From: CAZRIE01 sp964600075
Lineage (GTDB): Bacteria; Bacteroidota; Bacteroidia; Flavobacteriales; Flavobacteriaceae
Assembly: GCA_964600075.1 (NCBI GenBank)
Contig: CAZRIE010000048.1
Span: 1 to 30,248, forward strand
Reading direction: 5' to 3'
DNA length: 30,248 bases
Below are positions 27,246-30,248 of the stretch, in pieces. The notes under the pieces are model-generated. The model worked only from the letters and a program-made list of their open reading frames with translations, was not told the origin of the DNA and did not search any database. The position numbers were made by a program, and so were the translations under genes. Each line of letters begins with the position of its first letter. Position 1 is the stretch's first letter.

Positions 27246-29231
27246 ATGAAAACTACTCGTCTTAAAGGAAGTATGTTTCTAAACCTAATAGGAGGGTTTT
27301 TTATCGCATTCTTTCTTCTTCCACATCTTTCACAGGCCCAGAACAAGATTCAAACGGGAAAATTTATTACTGAACCATCAACACTTGAAAATTTGGGGTT
27401 CGAATGGTATATCGATGGTGATGATAACCGAAATGCCACGGTAAAGGTTGAGTATCGAATCGAGGGATCCGGCAACGAATGGAAAAATGGAATGTCTCTC
27501 CATAGAATTGGGGGGGAACATATCGAAAGAGCGGGAATTGATTACACGACTCCCCATATGTTTACTGGAAGTATTTTGGATCTTAATATCGGAACGGAGT
27601 ATGAGGCCCGCTTTACCTTAGAAGACCCTGATGGGGTTGAAGGGGAGGCAGTTAAAGTTGTCAATGTTTCCACACGTGCCGAACCTAAGGCTTTCAGAGA
27701 AGGAAGGGTTAGGCATGTATATTCCCAATATTATACGGGTGAGAAAGAAGAGCCGAATTACCCAGGCCTAGTTGCTGCTTATGGCGGCTCTAAGAATACA
27801 AAGGGAGATTGGTATGTGGTAGCTGAAGATGTGGTGCAACCTGGAGATATTATTAAAATTCATGGAGGACTTTATGAAGGTGTTCTTCTTAACTATCCCG
27901 ATTGGAATAATATACCATTCGATGGAACTTATTGGTTCACGGCAAAAGGTACTGCGGAGCGCCCCATAGTAATCGAGGCAGCGGGTGATGGCGAAGTCAT
28001 CTTTGATGGGGCAGGAGCAGCTAATCTATTTAATGTTATGGCCACTGAACATCATATTTTTCAAGGCCTCACCTTCAGGAATGTCGACAGGGTCTTCGAC
28101 GCCGGGAGGAAACATTTAACAGGAGCAAGTGATTTAACAGTACGGAATTGTCGTTTTGAAAATGTTGGTGAGGGCATTCGTACAGAATATGCCGGTTCAA
28201 AAAACTTTCTTATTCAAGATAACGTCATCCTTGGTCGCGATGATCGTTATAGAGTGTATGGTTGGGCAGCCCACCGGGAGGGTCTAATACCCTATGGAAC
28301 GCATCTATTGGATTCTTACTATGGCATCAAAGTGTATGGTTCTGGTCACGTAATTGCTCATAATTCCATTGCATACTTCCATGATGCTATTGGTATATCA
28401 ACCTATGGCACCCCAGAGGAGGAACAGGAATTAAAAGCGGTGTCGATCGATATTTACAACAATGATTTACACCTTCAGGTCGATGACTTTATTGAGGCAG
28501 ACGGTGGTGTGCACAATATTCGCATTATGCGAAATAGAGGTGTAAACACTGCACAGAGTGGAATAAGTGCTCAACCCGTATTTGGTGGTCCTGCCTACTA
28601 TATTAGGAATGTTCTCTATAATATAGACAAGGGAGGAGCACTTAAAATTCACGGTGGGGTACCGGGTCTCATAGCTTATCATAACACTTTCATTGCGGAA
28701 AACAACGGTGGTGGAGGACACCCAAATTCGAACTACCGGAATAATTTGTTTCTTGGTTCTGATGGGCCAACATACATTGCTAAATTTCCCTATACAACTA
28801 CCTATTCGATAGCTGATTATAACGGGTATCGGCCAAATCAAGGTCCTGAAAGTCCTGAAAATCAATATAGATGGTTATCACCTAAAGGAGAGGAAGTAGA
28901 ATTTAAGACATTAAAGAGCTTGAGCAAGGGAAGTGGTCTTGAAGCTCATGGTATAACAATCGATTATGATATTTTTGAGGATCTCCAGAAACCGATTCAA
29001 GCACCAGTAGGTTCACCGCTGGGCAATATGCCTGGTCCTGTTTATCACGCAGTAGATCTTAATTTTAAACTTAATCCTAAGGGGAAGGCAGTAGATGTAG
29101 GAGTTATTATTCCAAACGTAAATGACAGTTACAATGGAAAAGCACCAGATCTGGGGGCACTTGAAGTAGGTAGTCCTGTTGTGATTTACGGAGCGCGCGA
29201 CCTTGATCAGAATCAAGAGTTCTACCGCTGA
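27246..29231 (+). CDS. Secreted right-handed parallel beta-helix repeat protein with N-terminal Fn3-like domain
   Basis: The start MKTTRLKGSM (27246) gives a signal peptide ending LSQAQN and a protein of 661 residues; an ATG 57 bases upstream is less likely. Residues about 35-140 look like a fibronectin type III-like sandwich (WYIDGDDNRNATVKVEYRI, GTEYEARFTLEDPDG). From about 170, beta-helix coils follow: QPGDIIKIHGGLYEG, IVIEAAGDGEVIFDGAGAAN, IFQGLTFRNVDRVFDAG, SDLTVRNCRFENVGEGIRT and GHVIAHNSIAYFHDAIGIS. Many polysaccharide lyases and pectinase-like enzymes have this fold, but I cannot name catalytic residues or a PL/GH family. Its position after the sugar dehydrogenase suits an extracellular glycan-acting role. 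It is AT-richer than 20701-25090. Confidence 0.85.
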   Translation: MKTTRLKGSMFLNLIGGFFIAFFLLPHLSQAQNKIQTGKFITEPSTLENLGFEWYIDGDDNRNATVKVEYRIEGSGNEWKNGMSLHRIGGEHIERAGIDYTTPHMFTGSILDLNIGTEYEARFTLEDPDGVEGEAVKVVNVSTRAEPKAFREGRVRHVYSQYYTGEKEEPNYPGLVAAYGGSKNTKGDWYVVAEDVVQPGDIIKIHGGLYEGVLLNYPDWNNIPFDGTYWFTAKGTAERPIVIEAAGDGEVIFDGAGAANLFNVMATEHHIFQGLTFRNVDRVFDAGRKHLTGASDLTVRNCRFENVGEGIRTEYAGSKNFLIQDNVILGRDDRYRVYGWAAHREGLIPYGTHLLDSYYGIKVYGSGHVIAHNSIAYFHDAIGISTYGTPEEEQELKAVSIDIYNNDLHLQVDDFIEADGGVHNIRIMRNRGVNTAQSGISAQPVFGGPAYYIRNVLYNIDKGGALKIHGGVPGLIAYHNTFIAENNGGGGHPNSNYRNNLFLGSDGPTYIAKFPYTTTYSIADYNGYRPNQGPESPENQYRWLSPKGEEVEFKTLKSLSKGSGLEAHGITIDYDIFEDLQKPIQAPVGSPLGNMPGPVYHAVDLNFKLNPKGKAVDVGVIIPNVNDSYNGKAPDLGALEVGSPVVIYGARDLDQNQEFYR

Positions 29232-29310
29232 TGATGAACCTTCCTAGTAATAGGAGATGATGCTTAAAGAAAGTTATCAATGTAGCGATTAAGATTAGTC
29301 ATATAACAAC

Positions 29311-29673
29311 TTACTTAAAACTCAAAATATAACCTGAAAGTGTCTCGGCCTCTTCTTCGCTCAAATGAATGTTGGCGGGCATAATGATATTGCCCGACCA
29401 ATTGCCAGTGCCACCGTTAATGATTTTTTTGGCCAAGGTGTATTGAGTGTCTTTATCATTCGCATAACGTTCTGCAATTTGCTCAAAACTTGGTTCTATT
29501 ATTTTTTTATTGGGACGGTGACAGGTCAGACAGGTTTCGCCCAATAATAGTTCCTGCCCTTTTCGGTGGCGCTGATCTACCGGAAGCATTTCTTTCCAAC
29601 TGGCCATTGAACCCGGTATTATCGGTTCAATTAATGATTTCTTACGAGGAGTAGATAATCCTATGGCTGCCAT
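29311..29673 (-). CDS. Cytochrome c domain fragment, 5' end lost
   Basis: The open frame codes for 120 residues, of which only about residues 21-120 look genuine: ASWKEMLP, GQELLLGETCLTCH with heme site CLTCH (48-52), then IINGGTGNW, NIIMPANIHLSEEEAE and SGYILSFK. Met98 is a likely distal ligand. The ending matches the C-terminal cytochrome domain of larger secreted dehydrogenase fusions. Residues 1-20 are antisense to the mannitol dehydrogenase reading frame, and an in-frame TGA lies two codons upstream. There is no signal peptide, which a c-type cytochrome needs. I therefore read it as the 3' remnant of a longer gene cut at about 29612. Confidence 0.7.
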   Translation of the reverse strand: MAAIGLSTPRKKSLIEPIIPGSMASWKEMLPVDQRHRKGQELLLGETCLTCHRPNKKIIEPSFEQIAERYANDKDTQYTLAKKIINGGTGNWSGNIIMPANIHLSEEEAETLSGYILSFK

Positions 29674-30248
29674 AGATCACATGGTCCATTCGTCTACCAA
29701 AATTGTTTCGCTTACGATTACTGAAGGAGGTTATAATTTCATCCCAGCGATAGGAGAATTTGACTTTGAAAATGCGGATATCCAACATGAGTTGAAACAT
29801 CCTGACCATCCAAAAACAATATATGGGTTTTTGACAGCTGCCCTAAAAAAGCGTCGCGATACGGGTCTACCTGCGTTCACCGTTATGTCTTGTGATAATA
29901 TTCAGCAAAATGGGGATGTTGCGTGTAACATGTTGTTAGCATTTGCTAAGCGGCAAGATGCAGCATTGGCCAATTGGACTGAAAAGGAAGTATGCTTTCC
30001 CAATAGCATGGTTGATCGTATAACTCCAATTACCACTCAATCTGATATAGATTACCTGATGGATACTTATGGAATTAAAGATGAGCGGCCTGTTACCTGT
30101 GAGCCATTCATACAATGGGTTGTGGAAGATAACTTTTCTGACGGGCGACCTGAATTTGAAAAGGTAGGCGTGCTATTTGTGCCTGATGTGAAGCCTTACG
30201 AAAAAATGAAACTTCGACTACTGAATGCGGGTCATTCCGTATTGGGTA
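29612..30248 (+). pseudogene. Mannitol dehydrogenase family (polyol-specific long-chain) gene, 5' part missing, runs off window
   Basis: The frame is open from 29576 to the window end. Homology begins near GIIGSINDFL and continues through TKIVSLTITEGGYNF, FTVMSCDNIQQNGDV, VCFPNSMVDRITP and FIQWVVEDNF to the catalytic stretch KLRLLNAGH, whose Lys, Asn (+5) and His (+8) match the K-N-H triad of the family. The N-terminal NAD-binding part, with a motif like GVGNFHRAHQ and roughly 100-130 residues, is not present upstream. Instead, antisense cytochrome c sequence begins there. A start at the ATG at 29663 would lack the cofactor-binding domain, so the product is probably inactive. Family members interconvert mannitol/fructose or mannonate/fructuronate. 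Confidence 0.78.

Overview
The window looks like a marine Flavobacteriaceae-type Bacteroidota genome (Zobellia/Maribacter-like). This rests on a SusC/SusD pair, lipoprotein signals throughout, AT-rich intergenic DNA, absence of clear Shine-Dalgarno sites, and many VCBS/FG-GAP and ASPIC/UnbV proteins. It is an accessory, polysaccharide- or sugar-utilisation-like region. I saw no tRNA, rRNA or CRISPR array.

Left part (1-12925, minus strand). One operon reads susC -> susD -> two large tandem paralogous VCBS/ASPIC-UnbV lipoproteins. A strong hairpin after susD may reduce expression of the last two genes. At the extreme left edge, the first 29 codons of a second SusC-like gene run off the window. 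Its N-terminus and its upstream DNA both resemble those of the complete susC.

Middle (12926-19586). A divergent promoter region is followed by a plus-strand lipoprotein with one c-type heme motif and VCBS repeats. Next comes a convergent minus-strand VCBS lipoprotein. A plus-strand pair then encodes a Tat-exported fuconolactonase-like amidohydrolase and a secreted protein with a CBM9-like and a PKD domain.

Right part (19587-29231). A 1.1 kb gap holds a third, inverted copy of the susC-upstream element and a decayed IS982-family transposase. After it, on the plus strand, come an exported RraA-like protein, an exported enolase-superfamily protein, a large secreted helical protein of unknown function, an L-sorbosone/PQQ-type sugar dehydrogenase fused to cytochrome c, and a secreted right-handed beta-helix protein. 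Dehydrogenase, lactonase, dehydratase and aldolase-like proteins, all with export signals, would fit an oxidative sugar-acid route carried out outside the cytoplasm. That is inference from families and signals only.

Right edge (29311-30248). A cytochrome c fragment (minus) and a mannitol dehydrogenase family gene (plus, running off the window) have both lost their 5' parts at one shared point near 29612, which marks a rearrangement breakpoint.

The most unusual signals are the three-copy ~0.7 kb noncoding element, the exported sugar-acid enzyme set, and the head-to-head breakpoint.
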